Counted from the stretch's first letter, positions 26,572-36,228 are shown. The stretch is 64,000 nucleotides of DNA from Streptomyces sp. MMG1533 (GCF_001279775.1 NZ_LGDG01000235.1:4887-68886), one strand, 5' to 3'. The notes: generated by a model from the sequence alone, not told the origin. Program-made: numbers and translations.

Positions 26572-28122
26572 ATGCACGCTGACCTCTCCCGCTCCACGTT
26601 CCGCCCGGAGCGGCACTACTCCGCGGTCATCGCCCAGCAGGGCCGCGTCCAGCTCGACGCCGACGCCAACGAGCAGACCGCGATCCAGCTCCACCAGACC
26701 CGCACCCTCGCCGCGGACCTCATCGGCCGGCACGGCGGGCCGCGCGACGCGCCGGGCTTCCGCATCGAGTACGTGGGCGGCAGGCACGACATCGACACCC
26801 TCCACATCCACGGCGGCCGCTACTACGTCGACGGCATCCTCCTCGAAGCCGACCGACCGGCCCCCGGCACGCCCGTCCCCGACGAGGGCGCCGAGGAGCA
26901 GGACACCGCGACCCCGCCCGCGTACTGGACCTACTGGGACCAGCCCGACGGACACCGCGACCCGGAGAAGCCCGGCGACCGGCTGCCCTCGCCCGCCCAG
27001 TCGCCGTTCGTGGTCTACCTCAAGGTGTGGGAGCGGTCGGTGAACGCGGCCGAGGACCCGGCCCTGCGCGAAGTCGCCCTGGGCTCCGCGATGCCGGACA
27101 CCGCCGCCCGCGTCAAGGTCGTCTGGCAGGTTCTGCCGCTGTCACTGGCCGAGTTGGCGATCGAGGAGACCGACCCGTCGAAGGAGGTCGTCCGCGCCGC
27201 GTTCGAGAAGTGGGCCAGGGGGCAGTCGGCACCCTCCGCCCGCCTCGCCGCCCGCAGCGAGCGCCCCGACCACGCCGACGAGGACCCGTGCCTGGTCAAG
27301 CCCGACGCCCGCTACCGCGGCCCGGAGAACCAGCTCTACCGCGTAGAAGTCCACGCCGACGGCAAGGCCGAGGACGCCACCTTCAAATGGTCCCGCGAGA
27401 ACGGCTCCGTGGTCTTCCCGGTCGACGAACTCGACGGCACCTGGGTGCAGTTGGCCTCCCTCGGCCACGACGACAAGCTGGACCTCGACATCGGCGACCT
27501 CGTCGAGTTCACCGACACCGCCCACGCCTCGCGCCTGGAAGCGCTGCCCCTGCTGCGGGTCGAGGAACTGGACCTGCCCGGCCGCCGGGTCCGCCTGTCC
27601 GCCGAGCCGGAGCCGGGCGTCGGCCGGCTGCCCCACCTGAACCCGTTCCTGCGCCGCTGGGACCACCACCAGGGACCGAAGCGCAAGGGCCGTACCTCCG
27701 CCCTGCAGGGTGGCGCCCTGAAGGTGGAAGAGGGCGAGTGGCTCCCCCTGGAGGACGGCGTCGAGGTCTACTTCGCCAAGGGCGGCACCTACCGCACCGG
27801 CGACCACTGGATCATCCCCGCCCGCACCGCCACCGGCAGCGTCGAATGGCCGGCCGACCCGGCCCGCCGCCCGCTGCTCCAGGCACCGGTCGGCATCGCC
27901 CGTCACTTCGCCCCGCTCGCCCTGGTCAAGGGCGAGGCCGGCGCCGTCGACCTGCGTCTCGCCTTCACCCCGCTGGCCAGCAGCATCCCGGCGGCGGACG
28001 AGGCGACGCTCGCGGCGGAGGAACAGGCACGCCGGCAGGAACAGGCGGCGGAGACGGACCCGTCCGGCGGCCGGTCGCAGACCACAGCCCAGGCCGAGGC
28101 GGCCGTGGAAGGAGACGAGTGA
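26572..28122 (+). CDS. DUF6519-domain eCIS protein
   Basis: This 516-residue protein opens with SRSTFRPERHYSAVIAQQGRVQLDADANEQ, the hallmark of the DUF6519 family found at the distal end of actinobacterial eCIS operons and some phage tails. The middle includes NQLYRVEVHADGKAEDATFKWSRENGSVVFPV and GDLVEFTDTAHASR, beta-rich and fibre-like. The C-terminal ~45 residues are Gln/Ala/Glu-rich and probably flexible. The role is unknown; a distal baseplate or fibre element is inference. It overlaps the amidase gene by one base. Confidence 0.85.
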   Translation: MHADLSRSTFRPERHYSAVIAQQGRVQLDADANEQTAIQLHQTRTLAADLIGRHGGPRDAPGFRIEYVGGRHDIDTLHIHGGRYYVDGILLEADRPAPGTPVPDEGAEEQDTATPPAYWTYWDQPDGHRDPEKPGDRLPSPAQSPFVVYLKVWERSVNAAEDPALREVALGSAMPDTAARVKVVWQVLPLSLAELAIEETDPSKEVVRAAFEKWARGQSAPSARLAARSERPDHADEDPCLVKPDARYRGPENQLYRVEVHADGKAEDATFKWSRENGSVVFPVDELDGTWVQLASLGHDDKLDLDIGDLVEFTDTAHASRLEALPLLRVEELDLPGRRVRLSAEPEPGVGRLPHLNPFLRRWDHHQGPKRKGRTSALQGGALKVEEGEWLPLEDGVEVYFAKGGTYRTGDHWIIPARTATGSVEWPADPARRPLLQAPVGIARHFAPLALVKGEAGAVDLRLAFTPLASSIPAADEATLAAEEQARRQEQAAETDPSGGRSQTTAQAEAAVEGDE

Positions 28123-29006
28123 TGGCCAAGCCGATCAGCGCGTCCAAGATGGTGGAGATCCTGCGCGCCGAGGGCCTGACGGTCCACGAGGTACGCAACT
28201 GGCGCACCCACAACCGCAACACCAAGGGGCCCTGGGGCCCGGTCAACGGCGTGATGATCCACCACACCGTCACCTCCGGCACCGACGCCTCCGTGAACAT
28301 CTGCTACAACGGCTACTCCGGCCTGCCGGGGCCCCTGTGCCACGGCGTCATCGACAAGAAGGGCCACATCCACCTCGTCGGCAACGGCCGCGCCAACCAC
28401 GCCGGACTCGGCGACGGCGACGTCCTGCGCGCCGTGGTCGACGAGTCGAAGCTGCCGCACGACAACGAGGCCGACACCGACGGCAACCGGCACTTCTACG
28501 GCTTCGAGTGCATCAACCTCGGCGACGGAAAGGACCCCTGGCCCGAGGCGCAGAAGGAGGCCATCGAGAAGGTGGCGGCCGCGATCTGCCGTCACCACGG
28601 CTGGAGCGAGCGGTCGGTCATCGGCCACAAGGAGTGGCAGCCGGGCAAGCAGGACCCGCGCGGCTTCACGATGGACGGCATGCGGGGCCGCATAGCCCAC
28701 CGGCTGGACGGGAAGGCCCCGGCCCCCGACCCGAAGCCCACCACGCCTGCGAAGCCGTCGCACGAGCCGTTCCCGGGCGGCAGCTTCTTCCACGCCGGGC
28801 AGAAGTCGCCGATCATCACGGCCATGGGCCGCCGCCTGGTCGCCGAGGGCTGCGGCCGCTACGAGGAGGGGCCCGGCCCCGAGTGGACCGAGGCCGACCG
28901 CCTCTCCTACCAGGCCTGGCAGCAGAAACTCCATTTCAAGGGCAAGGACGCCGACGGCATCCCCGGCAAGGTCAGCTGGGACAAGCTGAAGGTGCCCAAC
29001 TCCTGA
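28122..29006 (+). CDS. N-acetylmuramoyl-L-alanine amidase with peptidoglycan-binding-like C-terminus
   Basis: This 294-residue protein has an amidase_2 fold in residues ~5-185. The ligand-bearing VMIHHTV (H47/H48), ECINLGDG (E129), and GHKEWQPGKQDP (H169, K176, D178) are all present, so it should be active. After a Pro-rich linker (~187-205) comes a domain with QKSPIITAMGRRLVAEGCG and YQAWQQKLHFKGKDADGIPGKVSWDKL, the pattern of peptidoglycan-binding modules in phage endolysins. No signal peptide is seen, so reaching the wall would need the particle or lysis. It is the last gene of the operon, coupled to the DUF6519 gene (TGATG). Confidence 0.9.
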   Translation: MAKPISASKMVEILRAEGLTVHEVRNWRTHNRNTKGPWGPVNGVMIHHTVTSGTDASVNICYNGYSGLPGPLCHGVIDKKGHIHLVGNGRANHAGLGDGDVLRAVVDESKLPHDNEADTDGNRHFYGFECINLGDGKDPWPEAQKEAIEKVAAAICRHHGWSERSVIGHKEWQPGKQDPRGFTMDGMRGRIAHRLDGKAPAPDPKPTTPAKPSHEPFPGGSFFHAGQKSPIITAMGRRLVAEGCGRYEEGPGPEWTEADRLSYQAWQQKLHFKGKDADGIPGKVSWDKLKVPNS

Positions 29007-29046
29007 CCGCTGCGCCGCCCCTGCGACCCGATCCGCCGGACGGGCC

Positions 29047-30489
29047 CTACCCGGCCATCCGCGCGTCGGCCGTGGGCAGGGGCGGCAGCGCCACCCCGTA
29101 CACCCACGCCTCGAACAGCTCGTCCAACGGCTCGGCCGCGAACCGGGCCACATGCGCCGTGAACGTCGTCGTGCTCACCGCCCCGCCCCGGTGCAGCCCG
29201 GCCCAGCCGCGCAGCATCCGGAAGAAGCCCTCGTCGCCCATCGCGCACCGCAGCGCGTGCAGGGTCAGCCCGCCGCGTTCGTAGAGCCGGTCGTCGAACA
29301 TCGACTTGCGGCCGGGGTCGGCCAGCCGGAGATCCTGGGGGAGGGAGGAAAGCAACCGGTGTGCCGCGGCGGCGTGTTGATGGGCCGGCCGGCCGCCCGA
29401 CCGCTCGGACCACAGCCACTCGGCGTACTTCGCGAAGCCCTCGTTCAGCCAGATGTGCCGCCAGTCCGCGATGGACACGCTGTTCCCGAACCACTGGTGG
29501 GCCAGCTCGTGCGCGACCAGCCGCTCCGAACCCCGCGCCCCGTCCACGTGATTGGCGCCGAACAGCGACAACCCCTGGGCCTCGACGGGGACATCGAGCT
29601 CCTCCTCGGTCACCACGACGGCGTACTCGCCGAACGGGTAGGGCCCGAAGAGTTGTTGGAAGACATGCATCATCTGGGGCTGTCGCGCGAAGTCCCGCGA
29701 GAACTCCGGGAGCAGGTGCGCCGGAATGTGCCCGTGCTGCGGCACACCGCCCAGTCCCGGATCCCCCAGCAGCACCGTCTGGTACTTGCCGATCGACAGC
29801 CCGACCAGATAGCTGGACGTCGGCGCCGACTGCTCGTACACCCAGGTCGTCGTCGACGCCTTCGCGGTCCGGGTCAGCAGGCGGCCGCCCGCCACCACCG
29901 AGTACGCCGACGGCGTGGTGATCGAGATCTGGTACGACGCCTTGTCCGCGGGCCGGTCGTTGCACGGATACCAGGACGGCGCCCCGACGGGCTGGCTCGC
30001 CACCAGCGCCCCGTCCTCCAGCTCCTCCCAGCCGAGCCCGCCCCAGGGACTGGCGACCGGCTTGGGGTTGCCCGACCAGTGCACCTCCACCGTGAAGGCG
30101 GCCCCGGCGCGGACCGGCTTCGCGGGGCGGACGCGCAGCCGCCCGCCCCGGTGCGTGTAGTGCGGCTGACGGCCGTCCACCCGGACTCGGCCGATCTTGA
30201 AGTCGGCGAGATTCAACACGAACTCCGCGAGCGGCGACCGTCCCGCGATGGCGTTGATCCGGGCCGTCCCGGACAGCCGGTTGGGGTCGGGGCGGTAGTC
30301 CAGCGCGAGCTCGTAGCGGTGCACCCGGTAGCGGGGATCGCCGTTGGCCGGGAAGTACGGGTCCGGACCCACTGCCTGCTGAACGGTCACTGCTGCGTCT
30401 GCTCCCTGCGCTGTGCTCGAAGGTCTTGCCGGTGCCCCGCCCTTCGGACCTGACCCGAACGAGCCGCGCAGCGCTTTCAGGAACGCCAT
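29047..30489 (-). CDS. M1-family metallopeptidase-like protein with altered GAMEN segment
   Basis: This 480-residue protein has an M1 aminopeptidase core. The zinc motif HELAHQWFGN is followed by WLNEGFAKY, which supplies the third ligand Glu. The usual GAMEN exopeptidase loop is replaced by VEAQGLSLF, so N-terminal substrate recognition may differ. The N-terminal ~45 residues are low-complexity Gly/Pro/Ala without a clear signal peptide. It is shorter than classical APN enzymes because the helical C-terminal domain is missing. Its start lies inside the end of the NRPS gene upstream (13-base overlap), so the two are probably co-translated. Cleavage of an NRPS-linked peptide is speculation. 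Confidence 0.88.
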   Translation of the reverse strand: MAFLKALRGSFGSGPKGGAPARPSSTAQGADAAVTVQQAVGPDPYFPANGDPRYRVHRYELALDYRPDPNRLSGTARINAIAGRSPLAEFVLNLADFKIGRVRVDGRQPHYTHRGGRLRVRPAKPVRAGAAFTVEVHWSGNPKPVASPWGGLGWEELEDGALVASQPVGAPSWYPCNDRPADKASYQISITTPSAYSVVAGGRLLTRTAKASTTTWVYEQSAPTSSYLVGLSIGKYQTVLLGDPGLGGVPQHGHIPAHLLPEFSRDFARQPQMMHVFQQLFGPYPFGEYAVVVTEEELDVPVEAQGLSLFGANHVDGARGSERLVAHELAHQWFGNSVSIADWRHIWLNEGFAKYAEWLWSERSGGRPAHQHAAAAHRLLSSLPQDLRLADPGRKSMFDDRLYERGGLTLHALRCAMGDEGFFRMLRGWAGLHRGGAVSTTTFTAHVARFAAEPLDELFEAWVYGVALPPLPTADARMAG

Positions 30490-33400
30490 GACTCGATCGG
30501 ATTGCCCAGCCAGCGGGTGTCGTCGGGAACGGACTCCGCCGCCATGACCAGCGACGCAGGCCCCAGAGTCGTACGGGCGCCGACCGTGCTGCCGGGCAGG
30601 ACGATGCCGCCAGGACCCAGCGTCGCGCCCTCACGGAGGACCACAGTATCCGTCCGCAAGATCCGGTCGTGGAAGAGGTGCGTCTGGAGCACACAGCCCC
30701 GGTTCACCGTGGCGGCGTCCTCCAGCGTCACCAGGTCCGTCTCGGGCAGCCAGTAACTCTCCACCCACACGCCCCGGCCGATCTTCGCGCCCAGTCCGCG
30801 CAGCCACGCCGTCATCACCGGCGTACCCGGCACCGAACCGGCCAGCCACGGCACCGCCACGACCTCGACGAACGTGTCGGCGAGCTCGTTGCGCCACACG
30901 AACCCGCTCCACAGCGGATGCTCCCCGCTGCGGTGCCGCCCCACGAGCGTCCACTTCGCCACGACGGACACCACACCCGCCGTGACCCCCGCCCCGAGCA
31001 GCACAAGCCCCGACAGCAGGGGTGCCCAGGCCCCGAGCGAACCCAGCGCACACAGCGCCGCCACCGTCAGCACGGCGATCCCCGCCGAGCAGAACACCGG
31101 CACGATCCGGCACAGCTCCACCAGCCCGCGCGCCCACAGCAGCCGCGCCGGCGGATCGTACGTCCGGCTCTGGTCACCGCCGGCCGCCGCCCGCGGCAGC
31201 TTCACCGGCGGCAGCCCCAGATACGAGCTGCCCTTCTTCGCCTTCTTCGGCGTCGCCGACAGCACACCCACCAGCCCGCCGTCCGGCACCGACCGCCCCG
31301 GCGCGGTCATCCCCGAGTTCCCGAGGAAGGCCCGCCGGCCGATCTCCGCCCGACCGATCCGCATCCAGCCCCCGCCGAGCTCGTACGGCGCGGTCAGCGT
31401 GTCGTCGGCCAGGAACGCTCCCTCACCGACCGTCGTCAGGCTGGGCAGCGCGAGCACGGTCGACACCTCGGCGCCCCGCCCGATCCGCATCCCGAGCAGT
31501 CGCAGCCACACCGGCGTGACCAGCCCGGCGTACAGCGGGAACAGCGTCTCCCGCGAGCGGTCCATCAGCTGCGTGACCGTCCAGGCCTGCCAGCCGATCC
31601 GGCTGTGCGTGGGGTGGGTGCCCTCGCGCAGGCCCAGGCTGAGCAGCCGTACGGCGATCAGCAGGAGCAGCGCGTAGGCCAGCCCGAAGGCGAGCGTCGC
31701 CGGGACGAGGCCGAGCGCGAGACCGCCGACGGTCACGTCCGGTGTGATGAACCAGTGGCCCACGAGGAGCGCGGCGGCACCCGCGAGCACCGGCAGGGCG
31801 CTCAGCGCGAACCCCGCCATGCCGTACATGACCCGCCAGTACGTTCCCCGCCCCGGCCGTTCCTTGGGCCAGTTCCGCTTGGCCTTGCCGAGCTTGACCG
31901 CGGGCGCGCCCGCCCAGCGCTGCCCGGTCGGGATCTGGCCGGTGACGGCCGAACCCGGCGCCACCTCGGCCCGCTTGCCGACCCGGGCGCCCGGGAAGAG
32001 CATGCTGCGGGTGCCGACGACGGCATGCGCGCCGACCTTGACCTGCCCGATCTCCAGCCGGTCGCCGTCCAGCCACCACCCGGACAGGTCGACCTCGGAC
32101 TCCACGGCCGCGCCGCGCCCCAGCTTGAGCATGCCGGTGACCGGCGGCAGCGAGTGCAGGTCCACGTCAGGACCGACCTTGGCTCCGAGCGCCCGCGCGT
32201 ACCGCTCCAGCCACGACCCGGTCAGCGAGGTCGCCCCGCTGAACTCGGCCAGCCGCTCGGCGGTCCACAGCCGCAGATGCACGCTGCCGCCGCGCGCGTA
32301 CCGCCCCGGCTGCACGCCCCTCAGCAGCAACCGCGCCCCGCCGGCCGCGAGCGCCAGCCGCCCCGGCGGACTGAAGAAGACCAGCGCTCCGGCGCCGACG
32401 AGCCACCAAGGTGCGGTCGGCAGCCAGGAGTACGCGGGCAGCAGGTTCCCGGCCGCGGCCAGTGCCACGCTCCAGCGCAGCCCCAGCAGTGTGAACAGGG
32501 GGAGGAGCACCAGGAGCTGGACGGCCTGGGCGCGGACCGGAACCGGAGCGACGACCCGCTCGGCACCGTCGTCCTGCGCCGACTCCTCCAGATGCCGCGC
32601 CAACTTCCGCAGCACGGGCTGCTGGTAGATGTCGAGGACGGCGGCGCTCGGGTAGCGGGTACGCAACCGCGTGGTCAGCTGGGCGGCAGCGAGGCTGCTG
32701 CCGCCGATCGCGAAGAAGTCGTCGCGCGCACCCGACACGGGGATGCCGAGAACCTCGCTCCACTGCTCGGCGAGCCACGCCTCGGTGCCGTACAACTGCT
32801 CGGCCGGACCACCGGTCGTCAGCCCCTCCAGCGGCCAGGGCAGGGCGTTCCGGTCGACCTTTCCACTGGTCCGGGTCGGCAGGTCGTCGACGGGCGCGAG
32901 CAGCGGGACGAGCGCGGCCGGCAGTTCGGCGCGCAGCTTCTCGACGGCCGCCGCGTGGTCCCAGCCGTCCTGGATGACGACATAGCCGACGAGGAGCTGA
33001 TTGCCACTGCGGGCGGTGCGTACGGCGGCAGCGGCCCCCGCCACACCGGGCAGCGCCTGCAGGGCCGCGTCCACCTCACCGAGCTCGATGCGCCGCCCGC
33101 CGAGCTTGATCTGCTCGTCGGCCCGCCCGAGGAAGACCAGCCCCTCGGCCTCCGCCTGGACGAGGTCCCCGCTCCGGTACGCCCGCTCCCAGCCCAGCGA
33201 CTCCAGCGGCGCGTACTTCTCCGCGTCCTTCTCGGCGTCGAGATACCGCGCGAGTCCGACCCCGCCGATCACCAACTGCCCGGTGCCGCCCATCGGCACC
33301 GGTTCCCCGGCCTCGTCCACGACGGCCAGCTCCCAGCCGTCCAGCGGCAGCCCGATCCTGATCGGCTCCTCCCCGCTCATCAGCGACGCGCAGGCCACGA

Positions 33401-34340
33401 CGGTCGCCTCGGTCGGCCCGTACGTGTTCCAGACCTCGCGCCCCTCCGTCACCAGCCGCTGCACCAGCTCCGGCGGGCAGGCCTCACCGCCGAAGATCAG
33501 CAGCCGTACGTCGTTCAGGGTCTCGGGCTCCCACAGTGCGGCCAGCGTCGGCACGGTCGACACGACCGTGATCTCCTGCTCGACCAGCCAGGGCCCGAGA
33601 TCGGCACCGCTCCTGACCTGGGAACGCGGCACCGGCACCAGACAGGCCCCGTACCGCCAGGCCAGCCACATCTCCTCGCACGAGGCGTCGAAGGCCACGG
33701 ACAGCCCCGCCATGACCCGGTCCCCGGGCCCGATCGGATCCTCCGTGAGGAACAGGGCCGCCTCGGCGTCCACGAACGCGGCGGCACTGCGATGGCTGAC
33801 CGCGACGCCCTTGGGCTTCCCGGTGGACCCGGAGGTGAAGATGATCCAGGCGTCGTGCCCGGTGCCGGGCCGGGCGGCCGGCAGGTCGCTCCCGGAGAAG
33901 GCGGTGATCTCGTGCCCGCCCCCGACGACAGCCCGTACCTCCGCCTCGCCGAACACCAACTCGGCGCGCTCGTCCGGGTCCTCGGCGTCCACCGGCACAT
34001 AAGCGGCCCCGGCGGCCAGTACGGCGAGAATGGCGACGTACAGATCATTGGTGCCGGACGGCACCCGCACGCCCACCCGGTCGCCGAGCCCGACACCGGA
34101 CACCGCGAGCCGGCGCCGCAGCTCCTCGACCTCCACGGCCAGTTGCCGGTAGGTGAGCCGCGTGGTCCCGTCGTCCAGGGCGAGTTCGTCGGGGTACGAC
34201 CGTACGGAGGCGTCGAAGACATCGACGAGCGTGCGCGGCGAGGCCGCCGGGCCCCCGGAGAAACGTGCCGTATCGCCGAACCGTTCTCGGATCTCTTCGT
34301 CGAGCAGACCGAGAGCGCTGCTCTCGTGTATGGCTGCCAT
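30477..34340 (-). CDS. Pls/PosA-type NRPS: adenylation, carrier and membrane C-terminal domain
   Basis: This 1287-residue protein starts at ATG 34340 (MAAIHESS); longer forms are unlikely. Residues ~40-530 are an adenylation domain (WIIFTSGSTGKPKGVAVSH; RADEQIKLGGRRIELGEVDAAL). A carrier domain follows with the phosphopantetheine Ser in DDFFAIGGSSLAAAQL at about residue 560. The rest alternates hydrophobic membrane segments with hexapeptide-repeat, left-handed-helix-like blocks (VVGTRSMLFPGARVGKRAEVAPGS; LGPGGIVLPGSTVGARTTLGP). That is the terminal domain seen in epsilon-poly-L-lysine synthetase-like NRPS. There is no condensation or thioesterase domain. The amino acid used cannot be read here. 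A short amino-acid homopolymer or amide is the likely product class. Confidence 0.9.
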   Translation of the reverse strand: MAAIHESSALGLLDEEIRERFGDTARFSGGPAASPRTLVDVFDASVRSYPDELALDDGTTRLTYRQLAVEVEELRRRLAVSGVGLGDRVGVRVPSGTNDLYVAILAVLAAGAAYVPVDAEDPDERAELVFGEAEVRAVVGGGHEITAFSGSDLPAARPGTGHDAWIIFTSGSTGKPKGVAVSHRSAAAFVDAEAALFLTEDPIGPGDRVMAGLSVAFDASCEEMWLAWRYGACLVPVPRSQVRSGADLGPWLVEQEITVVSTVPTLAALWEPETLNDVRLLIFGGEACPPELVQRLVTEGREVWNTYGPTEATVVACASLMSGEEPIRIGLPLDGWELAVVDEAGEPVPMGGTGQLVIGGVGLARYLDAEKDAEKYAPLESLGWERAYRSGDLVQAEAEGLVFLGRADEQIKLGGRRIELGEVDAALQALPGVAGAAAAVRTARSGNQLLVGYVVIQDGWDHAAAVEKLRAELPAALVPLLAPVDDLPTRTSGKVDRNALPWPLEGLTTGGPAEQLYGTEAWLAEQWSEVLGIPVSGARDDFFAIGGSSLAAAQLTTRLRTRYPSAAVLDIYQQPVLRKLARHLEESAQDDGAERVVAPVPVRAQAVQLLVLLPLFTLLGLRWSVALAAAGNLLPAYSWLPTAPWWLVGAGALVFFSPPGRLALAAGGARLLLRGVQPGRYARGGSVHLRLWTAERLAEFSGATSLTGSWLERYARALGAKVGPDVDLHSLPPVTGMLKLGRGAAVESEVDLSGWWLDGDRLEIGQVKVGAHAVVGTRSMLFPGARVGKRAEVAPGSAVTGQIPTGQRWAGAPAVKLGKAKRNWPKERPGRGTYWRVMYGMAGFALSALPVLAGAAALLVGHWFITPDVTVGGLALGLVPATLAFGLAYALLLLIAVRLLSLGLREGTHPTHSRIGWQAWTVTQLMDRSRETLFPLYAGLVTPVWLRLLGMRIGRGAEVSTVLALPSLTTVGEGAFLADDTLTAPYELGGGWMRIGRAEIGRRAFLGNSGMTAPGRSVPDGGLVGVLSATPKKAKKGSSYLGLPPVKLPRAAAGGDQSRTYDPPARLLWARGLVELCRIVPVFCSAGIAVLTVAALCALGSLGAWAPLLSGLVLLGAGVTAGVVSVVAKWTLVGRHRSGEHPLWSGFVWRNELADTFVEVVAVPWLAGSVPGTPVMTAWLRGLGAKIGRGVWVESYWLPETDLVTLEDAATVNRGCVLQTHLFHDRILRTDTVVLREGATLGPGGIVLPGSTVGARTTLGPASLVMAAESVPDDTRWLGNPIESWRS

Positions 34341-34572
34341 CGGGCCCTCGCGTCTCGATCCCGGAAACCTCCGGGGCGCTGGCGGGGCCCGCAGGTCTGC
34401 CTGGGGTTGTCCGGCTCCAGCTCCGTTCCGTAACAAGCCGGAAATTTTAGTACGACGCTAGGCTCGGGCCCTTCTGTCGGCCACTCGGGACGGCCGTCCG
34501 GGGGCTGCGGGAGGCGGGTGGAGTGGCGTTGACCTGGTGATCTTCAGACCGGGGAGAGATGCCCCACACAAC

Positions 34573-34610
34573 GAGCGAGGGCCGCGATCCAGTGATCGCG
34601 ACCCTCGCTC
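34573..34610 (-). terminator. Hairpin terminator after tRNA-Leu
   Basis: Two 17-base arms (34573-34589 and 34594-34610) pair with one mismatch around a four-base loop, nine bases past the tRNA 3' end on the minus strand. This is most simply the tRNA transcript terminator. Confidence 0.8.
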
Positions 34611-34618
34611 ATCTCGTG

Positions 34619-34703
34619 TGTCCGAGGGGGGACTTGAACCCCCACGCCCGATAAAGGGCACTAGCACCTCAAGCTAGCGCGTCTGCCATTCCGCCACCCG
34701 GAC
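34619..34703 (-). tRNA. tRNA-Leu (anticodon GAG)
   Basis: The minus strand folds into a type II tRNA. The acceptor arms GTCCGGG and CTCGGAC pair with one G-U. The anticodon stem is CTAGC/GCTAG with loop TTGAGGT, giving anticodon GAG. A long variable arm (GTGCCCTTTATCGGGCG) and the T arm GGGGGTTCAAGTCCCCC follow. No CCA is encoded. Confidence 0.95.
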
Positions 34704-34902
34704 AAGGTGTCTGTCGTGCGGGGTGTGCCCCGCGGCGACGAAGGAAACATTACCAGGCTTTCGAGGGCCCCCTGATCCCCCCCCGGTGCACCCTGGGCCG
34801 GGCGTGAACGACGTGTGACGGGCCGGGTCCGGCCTTGGGCGGGGGCGGTGGGAGGGGGAGGATGAGGGGGACCACGAGCAGCGACGGCGCGGGAGGAAAA
34901 GC

Positions 34903-36228
34903 GTGAGCGAGTCGGACACGGCCAGGAGCGTCACCGGCGAGGACGAGGTCGTGGACCTCTGCCGCGAGCTGATCCAGATCGACACCAGCAACTACGGCGA
35001 CCACTCGGGGCCCGGCGAGCGCAAGGCGGCCGAGTACGTCGCCGAGAAGCTCGCCGAGGTGGGGCTCGAACCGCAGATCTTCGAGTCGCACCCTGGCCGC
35101 GCGTCCACCGTGGCCCGCATCGAGGGCGCGGACCCGTCCCGGCCCGCGCTGCTCATCCACGGCCACACCGACGTCGTACCGGCCAACGCGAGCGACTGGA
35201 CCCACCACCCCTTCTCCGGCGAGGTCGCGGACGGGTGCGTGTGGGGCCGTGGCGCCGTCGACATGAAGGACATGGACGCGATGACCCTCGCGGTCGTACG
35301 GGACCGGCTGCGCAGTGGTCGCAAGCCGCCCCGGGACATCGTCCTCGCCTTCCTCGCGGACGAGGAGGCGGGCGGCACGTACGGCGCCAAGCACCTTGTC
35401 AAGAACCACCCCGATCTCTTCGAGGGCGTCACCGAGGCGATCAGCGAGGTGGGCGGGTTCTCGTTCACGGTCAGCGAGGAGCGGCGGCTCTACCTGATCC
35501 AGACGGCCGAGAAGGGCATGCACTGGATGAAGCTGACCGTGGCCGGCACGGCGGGCCACGGGTCGATGATCCACCGGGACAACGCCATCACCGAGCTGTC
35601 GGAGGCCGTCGCGCGACTCGGCCGGCACAAGTTCCCGGTGCGGGCCACCAAGACCACCCGGGCCTTCCTCGACGAACTCGGCGACGCGCTCGGTACCGAG
35701 CTCGACCCGGAGGACATGGAGTCGACCCTCGCCAGGCTCGGCGGCATCGCCAAGCTCATCGGCGCCACCCTGAGCAACACGGCCAACCCCACGCAACTGG
35801 GCGCCGGCTACAAGGTCAACGTCATTCCGGGGGAGGCCACCGCGCACGTGGACGGGCGGTTCCTGCCGGGGCACGAGGAGGAGTTCCTCGCCGACCTCGA
35901 CCGGATCCTCGGACCCAAGGTGCAGCGCGAGGACGTGCACGCCGACAAGGCGGTCGAGACCACCTTCGACGGGGCGCTGGTCGCGGCGATGCAGTCCGCG
36001 CTGGTCGCCGAGGACCCGGCCGCCAAGGCGATCCCCTACATGCTCTCCGGCGGAACCGACGCCAAGTCCTTCGACGACCTGGGCATCCGGGGCTTCGGCT
36101 TCGCCCCGCTCAAGTTGCCGCCGGAGCTGGACTTCGCCGGCATGTTCCACGGTGTCGACGAGCGGGTGCCGGTGGACGGGCTGCGCTTCGGGGTGCGGGT
36201 GCTCGACCGGTTCCTCGACGCGTCCTGA
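34903..36228 (+). CDS. M20-family metallohydrolase / peptidase
   Basis: This 441-residue protein has a GTG start after an AGGAAAAG ribosome site. It is a di-zinc amidohydrolase/peptidase of the M20/M25/M40 group: the ligands and catalytic acid sit in LLIHGHTDVVP, WGRGAVDMKD and ADEEAGGTYG. The final metal His region is YMLSGGTDAKSF. A dimerisation (lid) domain spans about residues 190-320. It probably acts in the cytoplasm on small peptides or N-acyl amino acids; the exact substrate is not visible. It stands alone between the tRNA and the chaplins. Confidence 0.9.
   Translation: MSESDTARSVTGEDEVVDLCRELIQIDTSNYGDHSGPGERKAAEYVAEKLAEVGLEPQIFESHPGRASTVARIEGADPSRPALLIHGHTDVVPANASDWTHHPFSGEVADGCVWGRGAVDMKDMDAMTLAVVRDRLRSGRKPPRDIVLAFLADEEAGGTYGAKHLVKNHPDLFEGVTEAISEVGGFSFTVSEERRLYLIQTAEKGMHWMKLTVAGTAGHGSMIHRDNAITELSEAVARLGRHKFPVRATKTTRAFLDELGDALGTELDPEDMESTLARLGGIAKLIGATLSNTANPTQLGAGYKVNVIPGEATAHVDGRFLPGHEEEFLADLDRILGPKVQREDVHADKAVETTFDGALVAAMQSALVAEDPAAKAIPYMLSGGTDAKSFDDLGIRGFGFAPLKLPPELDFAGMFHGVDERVPVDGLRFGVRVLDRFLDAS

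Noticed and set aside
1..29006. Type VI secretion system or contractile prophage
   Set aside because: No TssJLM membrane complex, and no capsid, portal, terminase or integrase genes are seen. Pvc15/Pvc16-like and DUF4157 genes point to eCIS.
30669..34433. 1254-codon plus-strand frame over the NRPS
   Set aside because: It is a shadow of the NRPS coding strand; no domain and biased Gln/Arg composition.
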